Positions 54,633 to 63,464 of a stretch of 64,000 nucleotides of DNA are shown here, one piece after another. The notes below the pieces were generated by a model. The model worked only from the letters and a program-made list of their open reading frames with translations. It had not been told where the DNA came from and made no database searches. The position numbers and the translations under genes are program-made. The stretch spans positions 1,358,418 through 1,422,417 of the forward strand of contig NZ_GG697169.2 in the NCBI RefSeq assembly GCF_000161835.1, read 5' to 3'. Positions within the stretch are counted from its first letter, which is position 1. Each line of letters starts with the position of its first letter. Origin of the DNA: Thalassobium sp. R2A62. GTDB lineage: Bacteria; Pseudomonadota; Alphaproteobacteria; Rhodobacterales; Rhodobacteraceae.

Positions 54633-55927
54633 CCGAAGCCTACGCCACAATTGTATTTCTTTTCGTCCTTTTCACCCTGTTGGGATCATCGATTTGGATC
54701 GGTCTCGCATTGATGGGTGTCGCATGGGTCGGGATGGAGCTATTCACGACCCGCCCCGCAGGCGACGCCATGACCACAATCATCTGGACCGGCGCTTCGT
54801 CATGGACGTTGACCGCGCTCCCACTCTTCATCTGGATGGGGGAAATCCTGTACCGAACGCGACTGTCCCAAGACATGTTTCGCGGCCTCGCCCCATGGAT
54901 GCGCTGGTTGCCGGGCGGCTTGCTCCATACCAACATTGCGGGCTGTACGATCTTTGCGGCCGTCTCGGGCTCATCTGCAGCGACCCTCACAACCGTGGGC
55001 AAAATGTCGATCCCAGAGCTGCGCAAGCGCGGCTATCCTGAATATATGATCGTTGGCACATTGGCAGGTGCGGCCACCTTGGGCCTGATGATACCGCCCT
55101 CGCTGACGCTGATTGTGTACGGCGTGTCGATCAACGAAAGCATTATCAAACTTTTCATGGCCGGTATCATCCCCGGTCTCGTTTTGGCAGGGCTCTTCAT
55201 GTCCTACATCATGGCTTGGCACTTTTTGCGCCCATCAGAGCGCCCCACCCCAGAGCCATCAATCAGCTTTCGCACAATACTGGCCGAAAGCCGCTTTTTG
55301 ATCCCTGTGCTGTGCCTTGTCTTTGCTGTGATCGGATCAATGTATTTCGGCTGGGCGACAGCGACCGAAGCCGCCGCTGTCGGCGTTCTGGGTGCCTTGA
55401 CCTTGGCCGCACTCCAACGCTCACTCAACTTTGGAACGTTCTTTGAAAGCTTGATGGGGGCTACCCGCACATCCGCCATGATTGCTTTGATCCTGATGGG
55501 TGCTGCGTTCTTGTCTTTGTCGATGGGCTTTACGGGTCTTCCACGCGCGTTAGCCGCCTACATCGATGGCCTGAACCTGTCGCCGATTACACTAATCGCC
55601 GCGCTCACGGTCTTCTACGTGATCTTGGGCATGTTCCTTGATGGCATTTCATCGGTCGTCCTAACCATGGCGATCGTAGAACCTATGATCCGCCAAGCAG
55701 GGATCGATCCAATCTGGTTTGGTATCTTCATTGTGGTGGTGGTCGAAATGGCCCAAGTCACGCCCCCAATCGGGTTCAACCTGTTTGTGCTCCAAGGCAT
55801 GACCCGTCACGAGATCGGCTATATCTCAAAGGTTGCGCTGCCGATGGTGGCCCTGATGCTGGTTATGATCGTGCTGTTGGTTGCGTTTCCGCAATTGGCG
55901 ACGTGGTTGCCCGAAAACATCCGCTAG
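54629..55927 (+). CDS. dctM: TRAP transporter large membrane subunit (DctM)
   Basis: 432 residues, about twelve hydrophobic helices. FAAVSGSSAATLTTVGKMSI, LMIPPSLTLIVYG and FLDGISSVVLTMAIVEPM are DctM hallmarks, as is MAQVTPPIGFNLFVLQGM near the end. It is the sodium-driven transport channel for the DctP ligand. Confidence 0.95.
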   Translation: MTEAYATIVFLFVLFTLLGSSIWIGLALMGVAWVGMELFTTRPAGDAMTTIIWTGASSWTLTALPLFIWMGEILYRTRLSQDMFRGLAPWMRWLPGGLLHTNIAGCTIFAAVSGSSAATLTTVGKMSIPELRKRGYPEYMIVGTLAGAATLGLMIPPSLTLIVYGVSINESIIKLFMAGIIPGLVLAGLFMSYIMAWHFLRPSERPTPEPSISFRTILAESRFLIPVLCLVFAVIGSMYFGWATATEAAAVGVLGALTLAALQRSLNFGTFFESLMGATRTSAMIALILMGAAFLSLSMGFTGLPRALAAYIDGLNLSPITLIAALTVFYVILGMFLDGISSVVLTMAIVEPMIRQAGIDPIWFGIFIVVVVEMAQVTPPIGFNLFVLQGMTRHEIGYISKVALPMVALMLVMIVLLVAFPQLATWLPENIR

Positions 55928-55932
55928 CAGTC

Positions 55933-56610
55933 GTGCGCCCGTCCGTCACAGTCCTGCAGCTTGATACCGATTTCCCGCGGATTCCAGGCGATGTCGGCAG
56001 TCCTAAAACCTATATCGGCGATGTTGAAATCCTGCGCATCCCAAACGCCACTGTTGGGCAAATCGTCAGCGCAGATCCCGCCGTCATCCCAATCGCACCG
56101 TTTGAGCAGGCCATGCGCCAAGCCACGGGCGACCTGATCGTCACGTCTTGTGGCTTTTTATCCTATTGGCAAACGCACCTACAGGCTCAAACCGATCGGC
56201 CGTTTATCAGCTCGGCTTTGATCGCCCTGCCCGACCTTCTGACGCGCTTTTCCCCTCAGGACATCCTCACCGTCACCTTCGATGCAGATAGCCTAAACAC
56301 CCATCATATTGGTGACATACAACCCGATGTAATTGGCCTGCCCAAAGACAGCCATCTGCGGCAGGTCATATCCCATAACAGCCCGACCTTGGACCAAGCC
56401 CTCGCGCGGCAAGAGATCACCGATCTCGTCGCGTCTCAATGCAAACCGCACCACAAACATATCCTGTTGGAATGCACCAATTTGCCACCCTACAAATCTG
56501 CGATCACCAGTCAGACTGGATTGGATGTATCGGACATTTTGACCTGCATCGAAACCAAACGCCCCAGTACGATTGCACCAATGTTCCTGGCGGGCGAAAT
56601 GCGGATCTGA
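55933..56610 (+). CDS. Aspartate/glutamate racemase-like protein
   Basis: About 225 residues. The opening VTVLQLDTDFPRIPGDVGSP is typical of Asp/Glu and hydantoin racemase relatives. The first catalytic cysteine is in LIVTSCGFLSYW (near residue 77) and the second in HILLECTNLPPYK (near 180). The GTG at 55933 opens the conserved part; a GTG at 55903 would overlap dctM by 25 bases, and no good ribosome site distinguishes them. As last gene of the DadA-TRAP group it may racemise the imported amino acid. Confidence 0.8.
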   Translation: MRPSVTVLQLDTDFPRIPGDVGSPKTYIGDVEILRIPNATVGQIVSADPAVIPIAPFEQAMRQATGDLIVTSCGFLSYWQTHLQAQTDRPFISSALIALPDLLTRFSPQDILTVTFDADSLNTHHIGDIQPDVIGLPKDSHLRQVISHNSPTLDQALARQEITDLVASQCKPHHKHILLECTNLPPYKSAITSQTGLDVSDILTCIETKRPSTIAPMFLAGEMRI

Positions 56611-56625
56611 CGCCCCAAAAACGGA

Positions 56626-58881
56626 TCAGCTATTCAACAACGCCGCCATCTTCGCCTGTGTCACTGGTTTTCTGACAAAGTCGTAGGCTTCGGTACCTTC
56701 GACATGATGGCGCCCAGACATCAGAACTTTGATCGCCTCGGGGCTTGAAAAAGTACCAGAACTCAACACATCTCGTCCGTCCAGCGTACCGCCCAACTCG
56801 AGGTCGCTGATTATCAATTCAAACGTGCTCACGGACAGCTCGTCTATCGCGGCAACAGGGTCTGCAAATACGGCCGCATCATACCCCAAATTCTCGAGAA
56901 TACCGACAACAACTTGGCGTGTCTTTTGATCGTCCTCGACCATAAGCGCGCGCTGGCCATTTGGAACGCAGGGTGCAATTTCGTCAAGTGTCGACATTGG
57001 AAGCGTCGCCGTTATGGTCGAGCCACGGCCTATTTGGCTTTCAATCCGCAGGTCACCCCCTGTTTGCAGGATAAAGCCATAAACAATCGACAGGCCCAAC
57101 CCTGTTCCACCTTCATTCATCCGTGTTGTGAAAAACGGCTCGATGGCGCGTTTTTTTACTTCATCGGCCATGCCCTTTCCGGTATCCCAAACGCTTATCA
57201 TGGCTTGGTCATCCTTGGTTTTTCCAAGAGTGATCTCAATCGACCCTCGCGCCTCAATCGCATGGTTGGCATTCATCGCAAGATTGAGAATGGCAGACTC
57301 GAGTTGTCCGGGATCAGCCAGAACCCAGAGCGCGTCATCGGTATATGTAATGGTGAGATCGACATCCTGCTTTAGTCCAATCTCAATCAGCTCGACCAAC
57401 CCTTCGACGAGGGTATTCAAGTCGATCAACTCCGGTGCAAGGTTCTGTTTGCGCGCAAAGGCCAACAGCCGCTCGACGAGCAATGATCCATAGTCGACAC
57501 TGCTTTCAATCGCCGCAAGTGAGGGGTCTTGAACCTCAGCCTTTCCATGACGGACCAAATGCGCATGGGTGCGGATCGTCGACAGGATGTTGGCAAAATC
57601 ATGTGCAGTGTCACCCGCCATTTTGCCCAAGGTTTCGATCCGCTCGATCTGTTGCAGCCTATCCGTCATGTTCTTTCGTTCTGTCGCACCCGACAACAAC
57701 CAAACGCGACCATCGTCAGGCAGCTTGCTCGCCCGCAGCTCTAGGTGTTGCCCATCAACCGAGGTCAATTCTAAAGATCCACGATGATCCTTTTCCATCC
57801 CCGTCTTAGCCGCCGAATTCTTGAACCGACTGGCATGAAGCCAGCTCACAAACTCTCCTTTGGGCAGGCCGTCATTTGCATGATTTAGGATCCGAGCGAA
57901 CGCAGGGTTTCTCGCGGTAATTCTGCCTGTCTGATCGGTGATCGCGATGCCGTCCAAGATGTTGGTAAAGACCTTTTCAAACAGCGCGTTCCGCTGGTCC
58001 AACTGCCGGTTCGATCGGTCCAACCTTAGGGCGTTGGCGCGAAAAATGCGGAACGAACGGAACAGATCGCCGATTTCATCACCGGCACCAATCTTTCGCG
58101 GCAGCGCGCTGGTTCTGTCCCCACTGGCCAGTCGCACCATGGCTTCTGACACACGCGTGATGTTGAACGTGACATAGCGCGACACAAATAGCGCCGCAGC
58201 AAGCGCGAGCCCAAGGCTGATGATACTGATGGCGGCCATTGAGAGGCGCGTGAACGAAATCGTCGACGAAGACGCCCCGCGTTCGTCAGCTAGGAAAACC
58301 TCAGCTTGATCCGCATAAGCGCTGGCAACCAGATTGATGCGGTTGGCATCATGCCAAATGCGAAACAGGGCGTTTTGGGCATCCAGATTTGTCGCCAACT
58401 CTTGCCGTCTTAGCTCAAAAACCACTGACGGGCCCCAAACGATTTCCTCTAGCTCAGCCAAAAACCTGTCTTGCTGCGCCGTCAACGGTCGTGGCTCTAA
58501 TACCCCACGCTCGCGTTGATAGTGTCTTTGCTCTTCGCCAACCCCGATCAAATTACCAGCATAGGCCGCGTTCAATGCGTCAGCAGTCATGCTATGAAGC
58601 GACCACCAATTCAGGCGGACATCGACATCGACACCGTCGGTCGTACGCACCGCCGTCGCAGTTTCGCGCTGCGCACCCAATCGCGCAATTTTGCCGCGCA
58701 GTTCTGCCTGCCAACCGTCCAATGCCGCCGAGGCCGCAACAAGGTCATTCACGCCCAATTCCATACTTTGAATGATCGCATCCACATCTGCGTTTTGATC
58801 GACATCAAAGGTGGCCGTGGGCCAATTCAATTGAACACCGTCCAACACTGACAACAGTTTGCTGCCTTCTTGCTCGATCAA
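56626..58881 (-). CDS. Hybrid sensor histidine kinase, 5' end missing
   Basis: Up to 751 codons. Order: sensor region, one membrane helix (MAAISIISLGLALAAALFVS near residue 220), HAMP, PAS (about 310-400), HisKA with GDTAHDFANIL, HATPase (NLAMNANHAIEA, VWDTGKGMADE, GGTGLGLSIVYG) and a C-terminal receiver with ISDLELGG. The expected first membrane helix and start codon are absent: the frame opens only after a TAG near 58895, with a TTG at 58881 and no ribosome site. The 5' end was probably lost in the deletion that also truncated the ABC gene to the right. Confidence 0.85.
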   Translation of the reverse strand: MIEQEGSKLLSVLDGVQLNWPTATFDVDQNADVDAIIQSMELGVNDLVAASAALDGWQAELRGKIARLGAQRETATAVRTTDGVDVDVRLNWWSLHSMTADALNAAYAGNLIGVGEEQRHYQRERGVLEPRPLTAQQDRFLAELEEIVWGPSVVFELRRQELATNLDAQNALFRIWHDANRINLVASAYADQAEVFLADERGASSSTISFTRLSMAAISIISLGLALAAALFVSRYVTFNITRVSEAMVRLASGDRTSALPRKIGAGDEIGDLFRSFRIFRANALRLDRSNRQLDQRNALFEKVFTNILDGIAITDQTGRITARNPAFARILNHANDGLPKGEFVSWLHASRFKNSAAKTGMEKDHRGSLELTSVDGQHLELRASKLPDDGRVWLLSGATERKNMTDRLQQIERIETLGKMAGDTAHDFANILSTIRTHAHLVRHGKAEVQDPSLAAIESSVDYGSLLVERLLAFARKQNLAPELIDLNTLVEGLVELIEIGLKQDVDLTITYTDDALWVLADPGQLESAILNLAMNANHAIEARGSIEITLGKTKDDQAMISVWDTGKGMADEVKKRAIEPFFTTRMNEGGTGLGLSIVYGFILQTGGDLRIESQIGRGSTITATLPMSTLDEIAPCVPNGQRALMVEDDQKTRQVVVGILENLGYDAAVFADPVAAIDELSVSTFELIISDLELGGTLDGRDVLSSGTFSSPEAIKVLMSGRHHVEGTEAYDFVRKPVTQAKMAALLNS

Positions 58882-58931
58882 GAAATTGGAACGCTAATTC
58901 AACAAATACGGCGCAGACGTCGCGAGATCCG

Positions 58932-59387
58932 ATGGCCGTCTCCGACCGCATCATTGTGATGAACAACGCCGAGATTGCCCAAGAAGGGACACCAGCCGAT
59001 TTGTACGAAAGTCCCAGCTCTGCGTTCATTGCGGACTTCATTGGTGACGCAAACCTTGCCACATGTCAGATCAAAGACATTTCGGGCGACATTGCAACCG
59101 TGTCCCTCGACAACAACCGCTTTCAAATCCCGAACAGCGGCTTGACCAAAGGGGATGCGCAGATCGTGTTGCGGCCTTATCAATTGACCCTCGCAAAGGC
59201 CGACGCCCCAAGCATCAAGGGCCAGATCAGCTATGCCGCCTACCTTGGCAAAGAAGTCCAATACACCGTGGAAAGCCCGCTGGGTTCTCTCTTCGTCATC
59301 TCAAATGTTTTGGACAACCCGTTCGCAAAGGGTGACACAGTCAGCATCCAGTTCAATGAAAACCACGCACGTCTGGTTGCTGCATAG
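58932..59387 (+). pseudogene. 5'-truncated ABC transporter ATPase (PotA/FbpC-like C-terminal part)
   Basis: The surviving 151 codons begin at MAVSDRIIVMNNAEIAQEGT, a segment that lies after Walker B and the switch histidine in intact ATPases. The IGDANLATCQIKDISG onward region is a TOBE domain. Walker A, signature and Walker B are absent. Residues encoded just upstream in frame do not resemble the family, so the break is at about 58930. It cannot act as an ATPase. Confidence 0.85.
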
Positions 59388-59411
59388 CTCTCTTATGAAA
59401 GGCTCTGATAG

Positions 59412-60047
59412 GTGCTGAAACTACCCCGCATGTACCAAGGTGTTCTGTTCGATATGGATGGAACATTGGTCGATTCTCGTGTCGTCCTAACCCGTGTCTG
59501 GACCGAATGGGCTGACAAACACGGCTTGGATGCCCCGTCCATTCTAGCCGCATCTCACGGCCGTCGCGCCATTGATACGATTAGGGATTTTTCAAAAGGC
59601 CAGATGGATTGCGAAACCGAGGCTCATGACTTTGGCGTCGCAGAACTGTCTGACATGGACGGGATCGTTGCAATTCCGGGGGCATCAGAACTGCTTGGCG
59701 AACTTCCCGGCGAACGCTGGGCGGTGGTAACTTCGGCGGGTCGCGAGCTGGCGATCCGCAGGCTCACCGCCGCCAAACTTCCGATCCCTAAGGTTCTCAT
59801 CAGCGCCGAGGATGTCGACGTCGGCAAGCCGGATCCATCCTGCTTTGTCATGACCGCTTCAAAACTTGGCATCCCGGTCCAAGACTGTCTGATCTTTGAG
59901 GACGCCCCTGCAGGTATCCAAGCGGGTCAGAACGCAGGCGCGGATGTCGTCGCCATCAGCCATGCGATCGATCAAGCGTTCGGCACGAATTGCCCGATCA
60001 TCAAAGACTACCGCGCAATTCAATTAGGGCTGCTCGGACACCCTTGA
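59412..60047 (+). CDS. HAD-superfamily phosphatase (subfamily IA)
   Basis: 211 residues from a GTG start. HAD motif I is LFDMDGTLVDS, motif II VVTSAGRELAIRRL, motif III DVGKPDPSCF and motif IV IFEDAPAGIQAGQNAGA. Sugar-phosphate phosphatase is the general match. An ATG six codons downstream is an alternative start. It follows the ABC remnant by 24 bases; such phosphatases often sit with sugar or polyamine ABC operons, so its partner genes may have been deleted. Confidence 0.88.
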   Translation: MLKLPRMYQGVLFDMDGTLVDSRVVLTRVWTEWADKHGLDAPSILAASHGRRAIDTIRDFSKGQMDCETEAHDFGVAELSDMDGIVAIPGASELLGELPGERWAVVTSAGRELAIRRLTAAKLPIPKVLISAEDVDVGKPDPSCFVMTASKLGIPVQDCLIFEDAPAGIQAGQNAGADVVAISHAIDQAFGTNCPIIKDYRAIQLGLLGHP

Positions 60048-60092
60048 TCACAGCAAAACTGGTTGCACATTCACCAGCGTGATGGGCTGCGA

Positions 60093-60497
60093 TCAATGAC
60101 CACGGACATCCGACAACGTCGTCTCGCCCAGCCGTTCGATCAAGCTTTGCTCGATGTCACGCATGACACCAGTCACGCGGTGGTGCAGTGCATTTTCCAC
60201 CGAACACGACGAGACCGGATTATCCGTCTCGGTGGCGATCAGGCTCTCGTCCAGTGCCAGATAGACATCTGCCAAAGTAATTGTTTCGGGTGCTCTGGCC
60301 AGTTTCCAGCCACCAGCATGCCCCTTTTCCGAGGTCAGCATCCCCGCTTCGCGCAGTTTGCCCAGCACCCGACGTACGACCACAGGGTTTGTGCCTGCGT
60401 GATTCGCGATGTCCGCAGATGTCCGCGTTTTACTAGGATCGCCAGCCATATGGCTGAGTGTATGTAGAGCCAAGGAGAGACGGCTATTGCGCTTCAT
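60093..60497 (-). CDS. Rrf2-family transcriptional regulator
   Basis: 134 residues with the Rrf2 winged helix (RLSLALHTLSHMAG...TSADIANHAGTNPVVVRRVL). Only one cysteine is present (VSSCSVENAL), so the three-cysteine iron-sulfur site of IscR/NsrR is missing; other sensing must apply. It diverges from the CobW gene, and two copies of a palindrome lie in the shared 105-base gap. Confidence 0.9.
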   Translation of the reverse strand: MKRNSRLSLALHTLSHMAGDPSKTRTSADIANHAGTNPVVVRRVLGKLREAGMLTSEKGHAGGWKLARAPETITLADVYLALDESLIATETDNPVSSCSVENALHHRVTGVMRDIEQSLIERLGETTLSDVRGH

Positions 60498-60527
60498 CTG
60501 CGATTTTTCCCTTCGTGAACGGCATAG

Positions 60528-60570
60528 GTAACAATTGCGGTTGCATTCGTCTAGTAACTGCGTAAGTTAC
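60528..60570. promoter_or_regulatory. Two tandem GTAAC-N7-GTTRC palindromes
   Basis: Copies at 60528-60544 (GTAAC...GTTGC) and 60554-60570 (GTAACT...AGTTAC), start to start 26 bases. They sit almost symmetrically between the Rrf2 start (31 bases away) and the CobW start (33 bases away). They are probable Rrf2 operators controlling both directions. Confidence 0.65.
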
Positions 60571-60602
60571 GTGACTCTTTAAACCCCACTTGGAGAAATC
60601 TA

Positions 60603-61814
60603 ATGCCAGATACACGCCTTCCTGTCACGGTCCTTTCCGGTTTCCTAGGTGCGGGAAAAACGACGCTTCTGAACAAGGTCCTTAACAACCGCGAAGGGCG
60701 ACGCGTCGCCGTAATTGTCAACGACATGTCCGAGGTTAACATCGACGCAGACCTCGTGCGGGCTGATACAGAACTCAGCCGGACCGACGAGACGCTAGTC
60801 GAGATGTCGAACGGGTGTATCTGCTGCACATTGCGCGACGATTTGCTGGACGAGGTCCGCCGCCTCGCTGCAGAGGGACGATTTGACTATCTCCTGATTG
60901 AATCGACCGGCATCTCTGAACCTTTACCCGTCGCTGCCACTTTCGATTTCCGCGATGAATTTGGCGACAGCCTGTCTGATGTCGCGCGGCTCGATACGAT
61001 GGTGACCGTTGTCGATGCCGTGAACTTGCTGAATGACTATTCATCCCACGATTTCCTACGTGACCGTGGTGAGACGATGGGCGAAGAAGACGAACGGACA
61101 CTGGTGCACCTGCTGACCGACCAAATCGAATTTGCGGATGTGGTCATCCTGAACAAAGTGGACAACGCCGGAGCCGACAAGGTCGATGCCGCGTGCAAGA
61201 TCATCCGCAGCCTGAACGCGGATGCCGAAATCATTGAGACGAACCATTCTACTGTGGCGGCGGACAAAATCCTCGACACGGGTCTATTTGATTTCGATCA
61301 GGCCCACGAACACCCGATGTGGGCAAAAGAGCTGTATGGTTTTGCCGACCACGTACCAGAAACCGAAGAGTACGGCGTTGCCTCATACGTTTACCGTGCG
61401 CGTCTACCGTTTGTACCGGAACGTATTTTGAACCTGCTGGATGGCGATCTTCCCGGTGTCATTCGGGCCAAGGGTCACTTTTGGATTTCGACGCGCCCCG
61501 ATTGGGTCGCCGAATTCTCGTTGGCGGGATCTTTGTCTTCAGTGGAACCACTGGGCACGTGGTGGGCATCCGTACCCGAAGACCGCAGACCAACCAACGA
61601 AAGCGCCGTTGCCTATGTAAACGCCCATTGGCAGGAACCGTGGGGTGATCGCCGCCAAGAGATCGTCTTTATCGGGGCCGGTATCGACTGGGCAGAATTG
61701 AAGACCCGTCTCGATACGTGTCTTGTTCCTGCCATGGCGACCACTGGACCAAATGACCTACCTGACTTCCCTGACCCGTTCCCCTTGTGGCGCCGTGTCG
61801 AGGATGCAGCGTGA
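60603..61814 (+). CDS. CobW/COG0523 GTP-binding metallochaperone
   Basis: 403 residues: P-loop [16 protein letters not shown] (residues 12-27), the metal-binding CxCC in [12 protein letters not shown] (Cys72, 74, 75), the [12 protein letters not shown] switch region, guanine-specificity NKVD, and a C-terminal CobW_C domain. Members paired with DUF1826 are associated with zinc homeostasis in other proteobacteria. It is followed by DUF1826 with a four-base overlap. The regulator here is Rrf2-type, not an adjacent Zur. Confidence 0.93.
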   Translation: MPDTRLPVTVLSGFLGAGKTTLLNKVLNNREGRRVAVIVNDMSEVNIDADLVRADTELSRTDETLVEMSNGCICCTLRDDLLDEVRRLAAEGRFDYLLIESTGISEPLPVAATFDFRDEFGDSLSDVARLDTMVTVVDAVNLLNDYSSHDFLRDRGETMGEEDERTLVHLLTDQIEFADVVILNKVDNAGADKVDAACKIIRSLNADAEIIETNHSTVAADKILDTGLFDFDQAHEHPMWAKELYGFADHVPETEEYGVASYVYRARLPFVPERILNLLDGDLPGVIRAKGHFWISTRPDWVAEFSLAGSLSSVEPLGTWWASVPEDRRPTNESAVAYVNAHWQEPWGDRRQEIVFIGAGIDWAELKTRLDTCLVPAMATTGPNDLPDFPDPFPLWRRVEDAA

Positions 61815-62446
61815 TCTTTGCGCAAAATAAATTCCATGACGCCCCCACCAGTTTTGCTGTCGTCGATGATCCATCATCGCTAAGTGACTTCCTCAATCCG
61901 AGTTGCCCCGGCGCGATCTGGCGACGGCAAATTCCAAAAGACACTCAATCTTGGCTGAACAAACTGAAGGAGGAACGCTTGCCACGAGGCCGCATCGTGA
62001 CCCGGTCCACCGCCGTTGCCGATGTCGTCGGGTACCTTTGCGATTTGTCCGGTCTTCCTAGCGGGCCGGAACGCGATTGGCTAGAGGCAGACATTGTGGC
62101 CTTGTCCGATATGTTTTCTGATCTCTTGGGCGCTGCATTTCTGCGGGTCAGGCTCTCTGTAGTGACGAACAACGCCTGCCGGAAATTCCACGTCGATGCG
62201 CTCACCGCGCGTTTGATTTGCACCTACCGGGGAACAGGCACGCAGTATGGGGTCTCTTCAACGGGGCAAGATCCCAAACGTGTTTTCACGACGCCTACGG
62301 GGACACCGATCCTGTTGCGCGGGACGCTTTGGCCGGATCAACCTCCATCAGGTCTTGTGCATCGATCCCCCCCTATTGAAGGGACCGGCGAAAGCAGGCT
62401 AGTTCTCGTTCTCGATCCGGTTTTCGACCCTGAGGATGAACTATGA
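61811..62446 (+). CDS. DUF1826-domain protein
   Basis: 211 residues from a GTG that overlaps the CobW stop as GTGA. The conserved DUF1826 features are [20 protein letters not shown] and a [10 protein letters not shown] run; the FHVD and later VHRSPP segments resemble a cupin or 2-oxoglutarate-oxygenase-like fold. The family is almost always next to COG0523 proteins and is of unknown function. It overlaps the next small gene by four bases. Confidence 0.85.
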   Translation: MIFAQNKFHDAPTSFAVVDDPSSLSDFLNPSCPGAIWRRQIPKDTQSWLNKLKEERLPRGRIVTRSTAVADVVGYLCDLSGLPSGPERDWLEADIVALSDMFSDLLGAAFLRVRLSVVTNNACRKFHVDALTARLICTYRGTGTQYGVSSTGQDPKRVFTTPTGTPILLRGTLWPDQPPSGLVHRSPPIEGTGESRLVLVLDPVFDPEDEL

Positions 62447-62715
62447 ACGGCAATCTGGGACAAAGCAGCCTAGGCCGACGGCGTCGTTCGGGCGATCCAA
62501 TGGCGGCATATGACGCCTTGCCAGCACAGCTGCGATGCTGGTTGTCCCAAGCGGCCCTGCCTTGGTCCCCCAAATCCGCCAAACGCATTTGGTCCAAGTC
62601 ACTGGCCAAAGGGTTATCCCCCGAGCAAACACTCGCGTCCCTAAGCCAAGCAGAACTCCGCACTCTGGCACGAGACCGCCAATCCACAGCATTCTATTCT
62701 CAGTCTCAGGACTAA
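62443..62715 (+). CDS. Small basic protein of a Rhodobacterales family (DUF6525-like)
   Basis: 90 residues, basic. The pattern NLGQSSLGRRRRSGDPMAAY, then DALPAQLRCWL and SQAALPWSPKSAKRIW, is one I associate with an uncharacterised Rhodobacterales family. Translation is coupled to DUF1826 by ATGA, so it is the third gene of the CobW operon. The 62716-62855 gap after it holds nothing clear. Confidence 0.7.
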   Translation: MNGNLGQSSLGRRRRSGDPMAAYDALPAQLRCWLSQAALPWSPKSAKRIWSKSLAKGLSPEQTLASLSQAELRTLARDRQSTAFYSQSQD

Positions 62716-62855
62716 GCAAACGACCTGCATCTACTGTTCTTCACCGCAGGTTTAGTCGTAGCTGCAGCGCTGGGAGATGCCGCCTAGCCTTTTGCATTGA
62801 CGACAAGGGTTTGGCAGCGACTGAAATCCAACAATCAATCCGATCAAACCCAGCT

Positions 62856-63458
62856 CTAATAGTTCCAAAGCATGCCGTCTTGCAGGCACACTACAGGATG
62901 AGTGCCCGGTTTATATTCATAACGCGCCGCTTCCTTTTCATCGAAGTCGACACCGAGCCCCGGGGCATCATTGACATAAACCATGCCGTTTTCCATGACA
63001 TGCTCGGACGGAAACAACGCATCGCATTCGGCCACTCCCAGAACCAAGTATTCCTGAATACCAAAGTTAGGGGCCCACGCATTCAAATGATGCTGCGCCG
63101 CCATCGAGATCGGTGAATGGCTCGGCGCGCCGTGAAAGCCCGTGCGGACATGGTGCAGGCCTGCGAGATCGACGATACATTTGGCATGGGTAATTCCACC
63201 CGCACAGGTTACCGCCACGCGATTAAAATCAATCAGCTCGTTTTCGATGAGCTTGTTACAGTCCCAGATCGAATTGAACACTTCGCCTATCGCAATCGGA
63301 GTGGTCGAGTGCTGTCGTAGCAGCCGCAAAGCCTCTTGATCTTCGGCGGGCGTAGGATCCTCTAGCCAATAGAGCCCGACAGGTTCGGGCGCAGTGTTAC
63401 CAGCGACGTTTGAAACGGTTACGACATCTTCGATTTGCATGCCTCTTATCGAAGCCAT
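62856..63458 (-). pseudogene. 5'-truncated mannonate dehydratase-family (enolase superfamily) gene
   Basis: The 200 codons match the C-terminal half of ManD-type enzymes: GLYWLEDPTPAEDQEALRLL, IAIGEVFNSIWDCNKLIE, VTCAGGITHAKCI, and the final LQDGMLWNY. Glutamate ligands of the second and third metal positions (WLEDP, IGEVF) remain. The N-terminal capping domain and the first metal-ligand aspartate are absent. About 24 unrelated residues precede the match, and the gene upstream ends six bases away, so the 5' half has been lost. Confidence 0.8.
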
Positions 63459-63464
63459 TTTGCA

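Noticed and set aside
60554-60570. Reading the palindrome upstream of the CobW gene as a Zur box
   Set aside because: Its arms are GTAAC...GTTAC, the reverse order of the GTTAY...RTAAC arms upstream of zur, and a second copy beside the Rrf2 gene fits Rrf2 better.
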